Source: Amycolatopsis bartoniae
Lineage (GTDB): Bacteria; Actinomycetota; Actinomycetes; Mycobacteriales; Pseudonocardiaceae
Length of the DNA: 64,000 nt
Direction of reading: 5' to 3'
Assembly: GCF_014191255.1 (NCBI RefSeq)
Contig: NZ_JACHWH010000014.1
Location: forward strand, 1 to 64,000
Both the position numbers and the translations under genes were made by a program. Each line of letters begins with the position of its first letter. Within the stretch, counting starts at the first letter, position 1. The notes beneath the pieces are model-generated. The model ran no database searches. It saw only the letters and a list, made by a program, of their open reading frames with translations, and was not told where the DNA came from. Positions 18,645-30,892 of the stretch are shown here, piece by piece.

Positions 18645-21640
18645 CACGCCGGGGATGCCCGCCCGCGAGGGTGGACGTCCCCGGACGTCCCGTGAAGGAG
18701 GACGATGTTTCTCTCGGCCGGTGCGCCGATCGCCCCGATCGCCGCGCACAGTCTCCTGATCTTCCTGCTCCAGGTCGGCCTGCTGCTCCTGCTCGCCGTC
18801 GCCCTCGGCCGGCTGGCGGGCAGGCTCGGGATGCCCGTGGTCGTCGGCGAGCTGTTCGTCGGGGCGGTGCTCGGACCGTCCTTTTTGGCCTGGGCCGCGC
18901 CGGGGCTGCACGACTGGCTGTTCCCGGCCGTCGTCGAGCAGTACCACCTGCTCGACGCCGTCGGGCAGATCGGCGTCGTGCTGCTGGTCGGGTTCACCGG
19001 GATGCACCTGGACATGAAGCTGGTCCGCCGCCGCGGCGTCACGGCCGCCGGGGTGAGCCTCGGCGGCCTGGTCGTCCCGCTGGGCCTCGGGATCGGCGCG
19101 GGTTACGTCCTGCCGAGGGTGCTGGTGCCGGACGGCACGGACAGCACGGTCTTCGCGTTGTTCCTCGGGGTCGCGATGTGCGTCAGTGCCATCCCGGTCA
19201 TCGCGAAGACCCTGATCGACATGAAACTGCTGCACCGCAACGTCGGGCAGCTCACGCTCACCGCGGGCATGATCGACGACGCGGTCGGCTGGTTCATGCT
19301 GTCGGTCGTCAGCGCGATGGCGGTCCACGCGGCGACCACCGGCACCGTGCTCGTGTCGCTGGCCTACCTGTTCGCGATCATCGCCTTCGCACTGACCCTG
19401 GGCCGCCCGCTGGTCCGGGGTGCGCTGCGGGTCGCCGGGAAGTCCGGCGACTCCGGCCTCACCATCGCCACCGCGACGGTGCTGATCCTGCTCGCCGGAG
19501 CGGGCACGCAGGCGCTGGGCCTGGAGGCGGTCTTCGGCGCGTTCGTCTGCGGCATCCTGATCGGCACGGCCGCCAAGGTGGACCTCGCGAAGCTCGCCCC
19601 GCTGCGCACCGTGGTGCTGTCGGGGTTCGCGCCGATCTTCTTCGCCACGGCCGGGCTGCGCATGGACCTCACCGCGCTGGTCCGCCCGCAGGTGCTGCTC
19701 ACCGGGCTGGCGGTGCTGGTCCTCGCCATCGCCGGCAAGTTCGCCGGCGCGTACGCCGGTGCGCGGCTGAGCGGCCTGAACAAGTGGGAGGGGATGGCGC
19801 TCGGCGCGGGGCTGAACTCGCGCGGCGTCATCGAGGTCGTCGTGGCCATGGTGGGTCTGCGGCTGGGCATCCTCAGCGTGGCGGTCTACACCATCGTCAT
19901 CCTCGTCGCGATCGTCACCTCGCTGATGGCGCCGCCGATCCTGCGGTTCGCCATGTCCAAAGTGGAGCAGACCGCCGAGGAACAGGTGCGGGAGAACGAG
20001 CACCGGGCGTGGAGCGCGCCACCGGCGACGAGTCAGGACGAGCAGCGATCCGCGCAACCGTAGTCGCATCGACATACGCGGTGACCGGTGGGAAGCTCGA
20101 CGTGCTACTTCTGGAGGGGTTGGTCGTGGTGTCACGCTTGAGAAAACTGCTCGCGACCGGGTTCGCCCTCGTGCTGGCCGTTACGCTGGCCAGTGGTGCT
20201 TCGGCGGCCGAGCGGTTCACCGGTGACGGTGACTGGGCCACGTGGCAGAAGGATCTCGCCGGTTCGCGGTTCGCCTCGGCCGAGCACCGCATCAACCCCG
20301 GCAACGTCGGGAACCTGAAGCTGAAGTGGGCCTTCGTCTACCCGGAGGTCCGCGCGCAGAACCGCAGCGAGCCGGCTGTCGCCGGCGACGCGATCTACTT
20401 CGGTGGCCCGGACGGCAAGTTCTACGCCCGCGATGCCCGGACGGGCGCCGCGAAGTGGGAGTTCGACCTGACGTCCGTCGACCCCGCGGGCACCGCGATC
20501 GTGCGGGACGGGCCGGCGGTGTCCGGCGGCAGAGTCTTCTTCGGTGACGCGCGGGGCTACCTGTACGCGCTCGACGCCCGTACCGGCACGCTGACGTGGG
20601 CGACCCGTATCGACCCGGACCCGTCCGCCGTCGTCTCCAGCGCGCCGATCGTCTACAAAGGACGCATCTACGTCGGCGTTTCCAGCAACGAAAACCGGGG
20701 CGGCGAGAACTACCCGTGCTGCAGGTTCCGTGGTCATCTCGACTCGCTCGACGTGAACACCGGTGAGCTGAAATGGCGGTACTACACGGTGCCGCAGCCG
20801 CAGCAGACCGGCACTTGGCCGAGTGGCGCGGCGAAGTACGAGCCGTCGGGCGCGGGTGTGTGGAGCTCACCGGTGATCGACGCGCGGACCGGCACGCTGT
20901 ACGTCGGCACTGGCCAGAACTATTCCGGCAGCGGTGGCGATTTCGACACCCTGTTGGCTCTGGACGCGGGCACCGGCGGGGTGCGGTGGAAGAACCAGGT
21001 CACCAAGTCCGACACGTGGCGGGTCTTGTGCATGGACCCGGACGCGGAGGGCTACTGCCCGGGGCTCGCCGACGGCACCGCGCTGGACTACGACATCGGT
21101 GCCACGCCGAACGTCTTCCGGGTCGGTGACCGCACGCTGGTCGGCGTCGGCCAGAAGTCGGGCGTCTACCACATGTTCGACGCGCGCACCGGCCAGGTCG
21201 TGTGGCGCCGCCAGCTCGGGGTGCCGGACCCGCCCGGGGGCATCGGCCAGGGCGGTCTCCAGTGGGGTTCCAGCTACGACGGCGAACGGCTCTACGTCTC
21301 GTCGTACCGCGCCGACCCGGGGACGCTGTTCGCGGTGAACCCGGTCAACGGCGACGTGGTGTGGCAGACGCCGAACCCGGCGGACGGCTGCACCACCGGT
21401 GGCGCGGCGCAGTACCCCGGCAGCTGCAGCCTGGAACACGGGCCCGCCGCGACCAGCAGTCCCGGTCTCGTCTGGGAGGGTTCGAGCGACGGCAAGCTGC
21501 GGGCGTACGACTCCGCGACGGGTCGCGTGCTGTGGACGTACGACACGATCCAGACCTTCACCGGCGTCAACGGGGTCGAGGGCATGGGCAGCGCGATCTC
21601 GGGCGCCGGTGGTGGCGCGGTGGTCGCGCACGGAATGGTC
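17130..21640 (+). repeat. Long direct repeat: duplicated quinoprotein gene
   Basis: The genes at 17046-18644 and 20126-21709 form a direct repeat of about 1.55 kb, separated by the antiporter gene. Two stretches are almost identical: about 100 bases at 17162-17263 against 20230-20331, and about 135 bases at 18391-18525 against 21454-21588. Such islands in otherwise diverged copies point to gene conversion. Recombination between copies would delete the antiporter. Confidence 0.75.
18705..20063 (+). CDS. CPA2-type cation/proton antiporter
   Basis: A 452-residue membrane protein with about twelve helices and the family pattern of monovalent cation:proton antiporter-2, for example PVVVGELFVGAVLGPS near residue 45 and AGTQALGLEAVFGAFVCG in the second half. 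It has no C-terminal TrkA domain. Ion antiporter genes are a known member of vancomycin-group clusters, where a role in export or ion balance has been suggested without proof. GAAGGAGGACG precedes the ATG. It stands between two copies of the quinoprotein-like gene in the same direction, so all three probably share transcripts. Confidence 0.8.
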   Translation: MFLSAGAPIAPIAAHSLLIFLLQVGLLLLLAVALGRLAGRLGMPVVVGELFVGAVLGPSFLAWAAPGLHDWLFPAVVEQYHLLDAVGQIGVVLLVGFTGMHLDMKLVRRRGVTAAGVSLGGLVVPLGLGIGAGYVLPRVLVPDGTDSTVFALFLGVAMCVSAIPVIAKTLIDMKLLHRNVGQLTLTAGMIDDAVGWFMLSVVSAMAVHAATTGTVLVSLAYLFAIIAFALTLGRPLVRGALRVAGKSGDSGLTIATATVLILLAGAGTQALGLEAVFGAFVCGILIGTAAKVDLAKLAPLRTVVLSGFAPIFFATAGLRMDLTALVRPQVLLTGLAVLVLAIAGKFAGAYAGARLSGLNKWEGMALGAGLNSRGVIEVVVAMVGLRLGILSVAVYTIVILVAIVTSLMAPPILRFAMSKVEQTAEEQVRENEHRAWSAPPATSQDEQRSAQP

Positions 21641-21709
21641 TACGTGCAGTCGGGCTACCTGGGATATCCGACGGACACGGGAAGCGTGCTGCTGGCATTC
21701 GGCAGGTGA
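20126..21709 (+). CDS. Secreted quinoprotein-type dehydrogenase, copy 2
   Basis: A 527-residue paralogue of the gene at 17046, alike over its whole length, including signal peptide (SRLRKLLATG then LASGASA), the WATWQKDLAGSRF opening and the vicinal cysteines in YPCCRFRGHLD. Differences cluster in loops (for example CMDPDAEGYC against CTQPNPDGYC), suggesting two substrates or redundant copies. The GTG at 20126 follows GGAGGGG by six bases; the very similar leader upstream shows that the duplication included the ribosome-binding site. Only 28 bases separate its stop from the small ORF ahead of dpgA, so it may head the dpg operon. Confidence 0.7.
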   Translation: MVSRLRKLLATGFALVLAVTLASGASAAERFTGDGDWATWQKDLAGSRFASAEHRINPGNVGNLKLKWAFVYPEVRAQNRSEPAVAGDAIYFGGPDGKFYARDARTGAAKWEFDLTSVDPAGTAIVRDGPAVSGGRVFFGDARGYLYALDARTGTLTWATRIDPDPSAVVSSAPIVYKGRIYVGVSSNENRGGENYPCCRFRGHLDSLDVNTGELKWRYYTVPQPQQTGTWPSGAAKYEPSGAGVWSSPVIDARTGTLYVGTGQNYSGSGGDFDTLLALDAGTGGVRWKNQVTKSDTWRVLCMDPDAEGYCPGLADGTALDYDIGATPNVFRVGDRTLVGVGQKSGVYHMFDARTGQVVWRRQLGVPDPPGGIGQGGLQWGSSYDGERLYVSSYRADPGTLFAVNPVNGDVVWQTPNPADGCTTGGAAQYPGSCSLEHGPAATSSPGLVWEGSSDGKLRAYDSATGRVLWTYDTIQTFTGVNGVEGMGSAISGAGGGAVVAHGMVYVQSGYLGYPTDTGSVLLAFGR

Positions 21710-21737
21710 GTTTTTGCATCCGCGAAAGGAGAGATTC

Positions 21738-21806
21738 ATGGGCACGACCCGCATCAGGCAGGTACTCCGCAGCAAGCTCAGGACCTGGGGGTGGATGTAC
21801 CGATGA
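21738..21806 (+). CDS. 22-residue leader ORF coupled to dpgA
   Basis: An ATG at 21738 with a strong GAAAGGAGAG five bases upstream opens a 22-codon frame. The predicted peptide is basic (six Arg, one Lys) and ends in WGWMYR. Its TGA overlaps the dpgA ATG at 21803 (ATGA). dpgA itself has no good ribosome-binding site just before its ATG, so its translation probably depends on coupling to this short frame. It may be a simple relay, a regulatory leader peptide, or an upstream in-frame extension missed by a frameshift. I recognise no homologue. Confidence 0.5.
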   Translation: MGTTRIRQVLRSKLRTWGWMYR

Positions 21807-22896
21807 CGACGAGCATCGCGTCCGCCGAGGAGCTGTCCGTCCTCACCGGACTCACCGAGATCACCGGTTTCGCCGGCGTGGGCACCGCCGTGTCCGCCAC
21901 CTCCTACTCCCAGACCGAGCTGCTGGACCTCCTCGGCATCGCCGATCCGAAGGTCCGCTCGGTCTTCCTGAACAGCGCGATCGAGCGGCGTTTCCTGACG
22001 CTGCCGCCCGAGGGGCCGGGCGGCGAACGGGTACCCGAACCGCAGGGCGACCTGCTGGACAAGCACAAGAAGACCGCCGTCGACATGGGGTGCCGGGCAC
22101 TTGAGAACTGCCTGGGCTCGGCGGGAGCGAGCCTGTCCGACCTGCGGCACCTGTGCTGCGTCACCTCCACCGGCTTTCTCACTCCCGGCCTGAGCGCGCT
22201 GATCATCCGCGAACTGGGCATCGACCCGCACTGCAGCCGCTCCGACATCGTGGGCATGGGGTGCAACGCGGGCCTGAACGCGCTCAACGTGGTCGCGGGC
22301 TGGTCGGCGGCGCACCCGGGTGAGCTCGGCGTCGTCCTGTGCAGCGAAGCGTGTTCCGCCGCCTACGTTCTCGACGGCACGATGCGGACGGCGGTGGTCA
22401 ACAGCCTCTTCGGCGACGGGGCCGCCGCCCTCGCCGTCGTCTCCGGTGGCGGGCGGGTGGCCGGGCCGCGCGTGCTGAAGTTCGCGAGCTACCTCATCAC
22501 CGAGGCGATGGACGCGATGCGCTACGACTGGGACCGCGCCCAGGACCGGTTCAGCTTCTTCCTCGACCCGCAGATCCCTTACGTCGTCGGGGCGCACGCC
22601 GAAACCGTCCTCGACCGGCTGCTGTCCGGGACGGGGCTGCGCCGCAGCGACATCGCCCACTGGCTGGTGCACTCCGGCGGCAAGAAGGTGATCGACGCCG
22701 TGGTGGTCAACCTCGGCCTGAGCCGGCACGACGTCCGCCACACCACCGGTGTGCTGCGCGACTACGGAAACCTTTCCAGCGGCTCCTTCCTGTTCTCCTA
22801 CGAGCGGCTCGCCGCGGAAGGCGTGACCCGGCACGGCGACTACGGCGTGCTCATGACCATGGGGCCCGGCTCCTCGATCGAAATGGCGTTGATCCA

Positions 22897-22903
<7 letters not shown>
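21803..22903 (+). CDS. dpgA: 3,5-Dihydroxyphenylacetyl-CoA synthase DpgA (type III PKS)
   Basis: Type III polyketide synthase that condenses four malonyl-CoA units to 3,5-dihydroxyphenylacetyl-CoA with the help of DpgB and DpgD. The thiolase-fold protein has 366 residues. The active-site cysteine lies in IVGMGCNAGLNAL, followed by His in the LVHSGGKKVID segment and Asn in RDYGNLSSGSFLF. A GTG at 21791 would add four residues; the ATG at 21803 is preferred because it overlaps the leader-ORF stop. It begins the tightly overlapping dpgABCD operon: the dpgB ATG lies seven bases inside its 3' end. Confidence 0.93.
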
Positions 22904-25621
<2,718 letters not shown>

Positions 25622-25706
25622 CGCCGAAGATGGAGTGGTGACCGAACAGCCGAGCCGAGCAGAGCGACTTCTCCCCGTCCGCCGACAGAAACCCTGGATA
25701 TCCGTG

Positions 25707-26864
25707 ATGACAACCACCGCGGCCGAGCTCGACAACCGGCGCATCGGCCACCTGGTTCCCCTGGTCACCCCCGCCCTGCTGCACCACGAACTGCCGCTCG
25801 GCGCGCCCGCGGCCGACACGGTGCGCCGCGGCCGCGAGCACGTCGTCGGCATCCTCGACGGGACGGACGACCGGCTGCTCGTGATCGCCGGGCCGTGCTC
25901 CATCCACGACCCCGCCGCGGCGCTCGACTACGCCGACCAGCTCGCCACCCTCGCCGGCCGGCTCGCCGACGACCTGCTGATCGTGATGCGCGTGTACTTC
26001 GAGAAACCCCGCACGCTCGGCGGCTGGAAGGGGCTCATCAACGACCCGCACCTCGACGACACCGGCGACGTCAACCACGGCCTGCGCGTCGCCCGGCACC
26101 TGCTGCTGGAGCTGGCCGAACGGAGGCTGCCCGCCGCGTGCGAATGGCTCGACACCACCATTCCCGCGTATCTCGCCGACACCGTCTCGTGGGGCGCGAT
26201 CGGCGCGCGCACGGTGGAAAGCCAGAACCACCGGATGCTGGCCAGCGGCCTGTCGATGCCCGTCGGCTTCAAGAACCGCCGCGACGGCGACATCACCGTC
26301 GCCATCGACGCGATCCGCGCCGCCGCGGCACGCCACGTCGTGCCCGGCGTCGACCCCAGCGGCCTGCCCGCCATCCTGCACACCCTCGGCAACCCCGACT
26401 GCCACCTGGTGCTGCGGGGCGGGAACACCGCGCCCAACCACGGCCCCGCGTCCGTCCACACGGCACTCGCCGCGCTCCAGGCCGCGGGCCTGCCCCGCCG
26501 GGTCGTGATCGACGCCAGCCACGACAACAGCCGCAAGGACCACCGCAGGCAGCCCGTCGTGGCCGACGAGATCGCCGAGCAGCTCAGGGCCGGCCAGACC
26601 GGCATCGCCGGCGTGATGCTCGAATCCAACCTCCTGGCCGGGCGCCAGGACCTGCGCCCCGGCCGTCCGCTTACCTACGGCCAGTCCATCACCGATGCCT
26701 GCATCGACCTCACCACCACCCGGGCCGTGCTCGGCACCCTCGCCGCCGCGACCGCCGCGCGGCGCCGCTCCGGCAGGCGGGCGGTGGACAGGGGCGGCGA
26801 ACGCGGCGCCGAAGCTACCCTGAGACCCGTGCGCACCGGCACCCGAGGAGGACCGAACCGTTGA
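25707..26864 (+). CDS. 3-Deoxy-D-arabino-heptulosonate 7-phosphate synthase (class I)
   Basis: DAHP synthase, the entry to the shikimate pathway, duplicated in glycopeptide clusters to raise tyrosine and Hpg supply. The 385-residue class I enzyme has VIAGPCSIHDP, MRVYFEKPRTLGGWKGLINDP and the late VIDASHDNSRKDHRRQ metal/substrate segment. A C-terminal tail of about 40 residues is rich in Arg and Gly. The start is uncertain: ATG 25707 is chosen because it gives the usual N-terminus; GTG codons at 25635 and 25638 are in frame but sit directly on a GGAG. Feedback control cannot be read from sequence. Confidence 0.88.
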   Translation: MTTTAAELDNRRIGHLVPLVTPALLHHELPLGAPAADTVRRGREHVVGILDGTDDRLLVIAGPCSIHDPAAALDYADQLATLAGRLADDLLIVMRVYFEKPRTLGGWKGLINDPHLDDTGDVNHGLRVARHLLLELAERRLPAACEWLDTTIPAYLADTVSWGAIGARTVESQNHRMLASGLSMPVGFKNRRDGDITVAIDAIRAAAARHVVPGVDPSGLPAILHTLGNPDCHLVLRGGNTAPNHGPASVHTALAALQAAGLPRRVVIDASHDNSRKDHRRQPVVADEIAEQLRAGQTGIAGVMLESNLLAGRQDLRPGRPLTYGQSITDACIDLTTTRAVLGTLAAATAARRRSGRRAVDRGGERGAEATLRPVRTGTRGGPNR

Positions 26865-26928
26865 GGGGAAACAGAAACCGTCCGTCCTCTGTGGACGCTG
26901 TGGACTCGTCGGGCGGGGGAGGGCCGGC

Positions 26929-27759
26929 ATGCTGATGACGACGGAGTACGGCGTCCGGCTGTCCTACCACGACCGGGGCGACGGCCCGGCCGTCCTGCTG
27001 CTGACCGGCACCGGGGCGCCGAGCTCGGTGTGGGACCTGCACCAGGTGCCCGCGCTGCGTGCCGCCGGGTTCCGGGTGATCAGCCTGGACAACCGCGGGA
27101 TCCCGCCCAGCGACGAGGGCGCGGACGGGTTCACCGTCGGCGACCTGGTCGCGGACGTGGCCGCCCTGATCGGCCACCTCGGCGTGGCGCCGTGCCGCGT
27201 GGTCGGCACGTCGATGGGCGCGTACGTCGCGCAGGAGCTGGCGCTGGCCCGCCCGGACCTGCTGGAGGCGGTCGTGCTGATGGCCGCCTGCGGCCGGAGC
27301 AGCCTCGTGCAGCGGGTGCTCGCGCAGGGGGAGGCGGAGCTGATCGAGCGGGGGACCGAGCTGCCGGCCGGTTACGCCGCGGCCGTTCGCGCGCTGCACA
27401 ACCTGAGCCCCGCGACGCTCGCCGACGACGACCTGACCGCCGACTGGCTCGACCTGTTCACCGCGACGGAGAAGTGGGGCCCGGGCGTGCGGGCGCAGCT
27501 GCTGCTGAGCGCGCTGCCCGACCGCCTCGGCGCCTACCGCGCGATCGAGGTGCCGTGTCACGTCGTCTCGTTCGAGCACGACCTGGTGGCACCCCCGGCG
27601 GCCGGGCGGGAGCTGGCCGCCGCCATCCCCGGCGCGACGCACCGCACGATCCCCGGGTGCGGGCACTTCGGATACCTGGAGCACCCGGACGCGGTGAACC
27701 GCGAGCTGCTCGGGTTCCTCCGCGCCGGGTCCGGCGCGCGGCTGGAGGAGAGCGCATGA
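26929..27759 (+). CDS. bhp: Bhp-type alpha/beta hydrolase (beta-hydroxytyrosine thioesterase)
   Basis: A 276-residue alpha/beta hydrolase with the nucleophile serine in VVGTSMGAYVAQ, oxyanion region LLTGTGAP and the catalytic His in PGCGHFGYLEHP. In balhimycin, Bhp releases beta-hydroxytyrosine from the carrier protein BpsD. The identical order bhp-bpsD-oxyD here supports the same job, although the protein was first named a perhydrolase. GGGGGAGGG lies upstream of the ATG. Its end overlaps a 12-codon frame that itself overlaps the bpsD start. Confidence 0.85.
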   Translation: MLMTTEYGVRLSYHDRGDGPAVLLLTGTGAPSSVWDLHQVPALRAAGFRVISLDNRGIPPSDEGADGFTVGDLVADVAALIGHLGVAPCRVVGTSMGAYVAQELALARPDLLEAVVLMAACGRSSLVQRVLAQGEAELIERGTELPAGYAAAVRALHNLSPATLADDDLTADWLDLFTATEKWGPGVRAQLLLSALPDRLGAYRAIEVPCHVVSFEHDLVAPPAAGRELAAAIPGATHRTIPGCGHFGYLEHPDAVNRELLGFLRAGSGARLEESA

Positions 27760-27790
27760 GGACTGCTTGCAGGTCCGGAGAGGAGGCGGC

Positions 27791-29554
27791 ATGACCGGCT
27801 CGATCGTGTCGCCGGGGCACGCCGTGCCCGCGGCGGGCACCACGCCCGCGTTGTTCGAGGCGACCGCCGCCGCGGTGCCGGACCGGCCCGCCGTGGCGAT
27901 GGGGACCACCACGCTGACCTACGCCGAGCTGAACGCGGAGGCCAACCGGCTCGCGCGCCGCCTCGTGGCGCACGGGGTCGGGCCGGAGCGGCTGGTGGCG
28001 CTGGTGATGCCGCGGTCGATCGAGTTCGTGATCGCGATGCTGGCCGTGCACAAGGCCGGCGGGGCGTACGTGCCCGTCGACCCGGACTACCCGGAGGAAC
28101 GCCGGCGGCACATGCTGGACCACACCGCGGCGCAGTGCCTGCTGTGCCTGCCCGGACAGGACGTGACCGGCGCCCCGGTCGTGCTGAGCGTGGTGCGCGA
28201 GGCCGCCGGGTCCGAGCCGGACCTCGACGACCGCGACCGGCTCGGCCCGCTGCTGCCCGGCCATCCCGCGTACGTCATCTACACCTCGGGCTCGACCGGG
28301 CAGCCGAAGGGCGTGGTGGTCACGCACCAGGGGATACCGAACCTCGCGGCCGACTACGTGCGCCGCCAGCGGCTGCGGCCGGACAGCAGGCTGCTGGCCT
28401 TCGCGTCGCCCAGTTTCGACGCCGCCGTCGCCGAGTTCTGGCCGATGTGGCTGGCCGGTGGCTGCCTGGTGCTGGCTCCGGCGCCGGAGCTGATCCCGGG
28501 GGAGCCGCTGGCCCGGCTGGTGCGGCAGCAGGAGATCTCCCACGTCACGCTGCCGCCGTCCGCGCTGGCGCCGCTGGAGGAGGCCGGTGGCCTGCCGGCG
28601 GGGTTGACGCTCCTGGTCGCGGGCGAGGCGTGCCCGGCCCCGGTCGCGCGCCGCTGGGCCGCGGGGCGGATCATGATCAACGCCTACGGCCCGACCGAGG
28701 CCACGGTCGCGGTCACCGCGAGCGACCCGCTGACCGGCGAAGGCACGCCCCCGATCGGACGGCCGATCGCCGGCGTCCGCACGTACGTCCTGGACGACCG
28801 GCTGCGGCCCGTCCCGGACGGGGAGGTGGGCGAGCTGTACTCCGCGGGCCCCGGCCTGGCCCGCGGCTACCTCCGCGGGCCGGCGGCGACCGCGCAGCGG
28901 TTCCTGCCGAACCCGTTCGGCGCTCCGGGGGAGCGCATGTACCGCACCGGCGACCGGGTGTGCGTGCGGCCGGACGGGCAGCTCGTCTTCGCCGGCCGCG
29001 TCGACGACCAGCTGAAAGTCCGCGGCCACCGGATCGAGCCGGGCGAGGTCGAATCCGCGCTGCTCGCGGTGGACGGCGTGGCCCAGGCGGTCGTGACCGA
29101 GCACGAGAACAGGCTCGTCGCCTACGTGGTCGGCACGGCGGGCGCGCGGGTGGCGGCCGAGGACCTCCTGCCGCCGCTGCGCGAGCGGCTGCCCGCGTAC
29201 CTGGTGCCCGACGTGGTGGTCGGCCTGCCGAGGCTGCCGACCTCGCCGAACGGCAAGGTCGACCGGGCCGCGCTGCCCGCGCCCGAGGAGGAGAGCGCCG
29301 GGCGCGTGCCGGCGGGGCGGGCGCCGAGCACGCCCACCGAGGTCCTCCTGGCCGCGTTGTTCGCCGAGGTGCTCGGGGTCGGCAGCGTCGGCGTCGAGGA
29401 CAGCTTCTTCGAGATCGGCGGCCACTCGCTGCTCGCCACCAAGGTGGTGGGCCGCATCCGCGACAGCCTCAAGATCCGGCTGCGGGTGCAGGCGTTCTTC
29501 AACGCGCCGACCGTGGCACAGCTGGCCAAGGTGCTCGACGACGCACTGACCTGA
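27791..29554 (+). CDS. bpsD: BpsD, stand-alone adenylation-carrier NRPS for tyrosine
   Basis: A 587-residue A-PCP didomain NRPS that activates tyrosine and holds it for beta-hydroxylation by OxyD. The A domain (about 15-480) has YTSGSTGQPKGVVV, INAYGPTEATV, YRTGDRV and the lysine motif SPNGKVDRAALP. The carrier domain (about 510-585) has the phosphopantetheine serine in FFEIGGHSLLATK. There is no condensation domain. The ATG at 27791 is chosen for the GAGAGGAGG upstream. It is followed 15 bases later by oxyD. Confidence 0.92.
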   Translation: MTGSIVSPGHAVPAAGTTPALFEATAAAVPDRPAVAMGTTTLTYAELNAEANRLARRLVAHGVGPERLVALVMPRSIEFVIAMLAVHKAGGAYVPVDPDYPEERRRHMLDHTAAQCLLCLPGQDVTGAPVVLSVVREAAGSEPDLDDRDRLGPLLPGHPAYVIYTSGSTGQPKGVVVTHQGIPNLAADYVRRQRLRPDSRLLAFASPSFDAAVAEFWPMWLAGGCLVLAPAPELIPGEPLARLVRQQEISHVTLPPSALAPLEEAGGLPAGLTLLVAGEACPAPVARRWAAGRIMINAYGPTEATVAVTASDPLTGEGTPPIGRPIAGVRTYVLDDRLRPVPDGEVGELYSAGPGLARGYLRGPAATAQRFLPNPFGAPGERMYRTGDRVCVRPDGQLVFAGRVDDQLKVRGHRIEPGEVESALLAVDGVAQAVVTEHENRLVAYVVGTAGARVAAEDLLPPLRERLPAYLVPDVVVGLPRLPTSPNGKVDRAALPAPEEESAGRVPAGRAPSTPTEVLLAALFAEVLGVGSVGVEDSFFEIGGHSLLATKVVGRIRDSLKIRLRVQAFFNAPTVAQLAKVLDDALT

Positions 29555-29569
29555 CCGGGAGACCCTCCA

Positions 29570-30762
29570 TGCGGCCCACCGTCGCCCACGCCGATCTCGG
29601 CGACCCCGACCTGTACACGACACTGGAGCGGCACACCCGCTGGCGCGAGCTCGCCGCCGAGGACGCGCTGGTGTGGAGCGAGCCCGGCAGCTCGCCCGCC
29701 GGCTTCTGGTCGGTGTTCTCGCACCGGTCGTGCGCCGCGGTCCTCGCGCCTTCGGCGCCGTTCACCTCCGAGTACGGGATGATGATCGGGTTCGACCGCG
29801 ACCACCCGGACACCTCGGGCGGCCGGATGATGGTGGTCAGCGAGCACGAGCAGCACCGCAGGCTGCGCAAGCTGGTCGGGCCGCTGCTGTCGAGGGCAGC
29901 CGCGGGGAAGCTGGCGGAGCGGGTGCGGACCGAGGTGCACGGCGTGCTGGACCGGGTGCTCGACGGCGGCGTGTGCGACGTGGCCGCGGCCGTGGGCCCG
30001 CGCGTTCCCGCCGCCGTCGTGTGCGACATCCTCGGCGTGCCCGCGGCGGACCAGGACCTGCTCATTGACCTGACCAACCACGCGTTCGGCGGGGCGGACG
30101 AGCTGTACGACGGGATGACCCCGCGCCAGGCACATACCGAGATCCTCGTCTACTTCGACGAGCTGATCGCCGCGCGCCGCGAGCGCCCCGGCGACGACCT
30201 GGTCAGCACGCTCGTCACCGACGACGCCCTCACCACCGACGACGTGCTGCTCAACTGCGACAACGTGCTGATCGGTGGCAACGAGACCACCCGGCACGCC
30301 ATCACCGGCGCCGTGCACGCGCTCGCCACCGTGCCCGGCCTGCCGGCCCAGCTGCGGGACGGGAGCGCCGACGTGGACACCGTCGTGGAGGAGGTGCTGC
30401 GCTGGACCTCGCCCGCGATGCACGTGCTGCGGGTGACCACGGACGAGGTCACCCTGGGCGGCCGTGACCTGCCGCCCGGCACCCCGGTGGTCGCGTGGCT
30501 GCCCGCCGCCAACCGGGACCCCGCCGAGTTCGACGACCCCGGCGCGTTCCGCCCCGGGCGGAAACCCAACCGGCACATCACGTTCGGTCACGGGATGCAC
30601 CACTGCCTCGGGTCCGCGCTCGCGCGGATCGAGCTGTCGGTGGTGCTGCGGGAGCTGGCGGCGCGGGTTTCGCGGGTGGAGCTGGTGGCCGATCCGACGT
30701 GGTTGCGGGCGATCGTCGTGCAGGGCTACCGCGAGCTTCCGGTGCGCTTCACGGGGCGTTGA
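29570..30762 (+). CDS. oxyD: Cytochrome P450 OxyD, tyrosine beta-hydroxylase
   Basis: P450 that hydroxylates the beta-carbon of tyrosine bound to BpsD, giving beta-hydroxytyrosine for the glycopeptide. The 397-residue protein has the I-helix GGNETTRHAIT, ExxR region VVEEVLRWTSP and the heme loop FGHGMHHCLGSALAR. It differs clearly from OxyC and belongs with the beta-hydroxylating P450s found beside A-PCP proteins. Start ATG is preceded by GGGAGA. It is the last biosynthetic gene before the resistance operon. Confidence 0.92.
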
Positions 30763-30828
30763 CGGCCCGGACGCCGGGCTTTTCCGGAGCCCGCGAAATG
30801 ACCGTGCGGGAGCCTACCAGCTGGTAAC

Positions 30829-30846
30829 ATATCGTCGGCGTATCCC
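30829..30846 (+). promoter_or_regulatory. Candidate VanR operator upstream of vanH
   Basis: ATAT-N8-TATCCC lies 47 bases ahead of the vanH ATG, and the same pattern occurs ahead of vanR (35412-35429, opposite strand). A 12-base palindrome, TACCAGCTGGTA, lies beside it at about 30815. A TAGACT at about 30880 could be the vanH -10 box. Confidence 0.45.
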
Positions 30847-30892
30847 AAACCCGATAGGTGCCGACAACACCGCGCTGCCTAGACTGCCGGGC

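Noticed and set aside
27756-27793. A 12-codon frame linking bhp and bpsD by ATGA overlaps
   Set aside because: bpsD has its own strong ribosome-binding site within it, so the tiny frame is probably coincidental.
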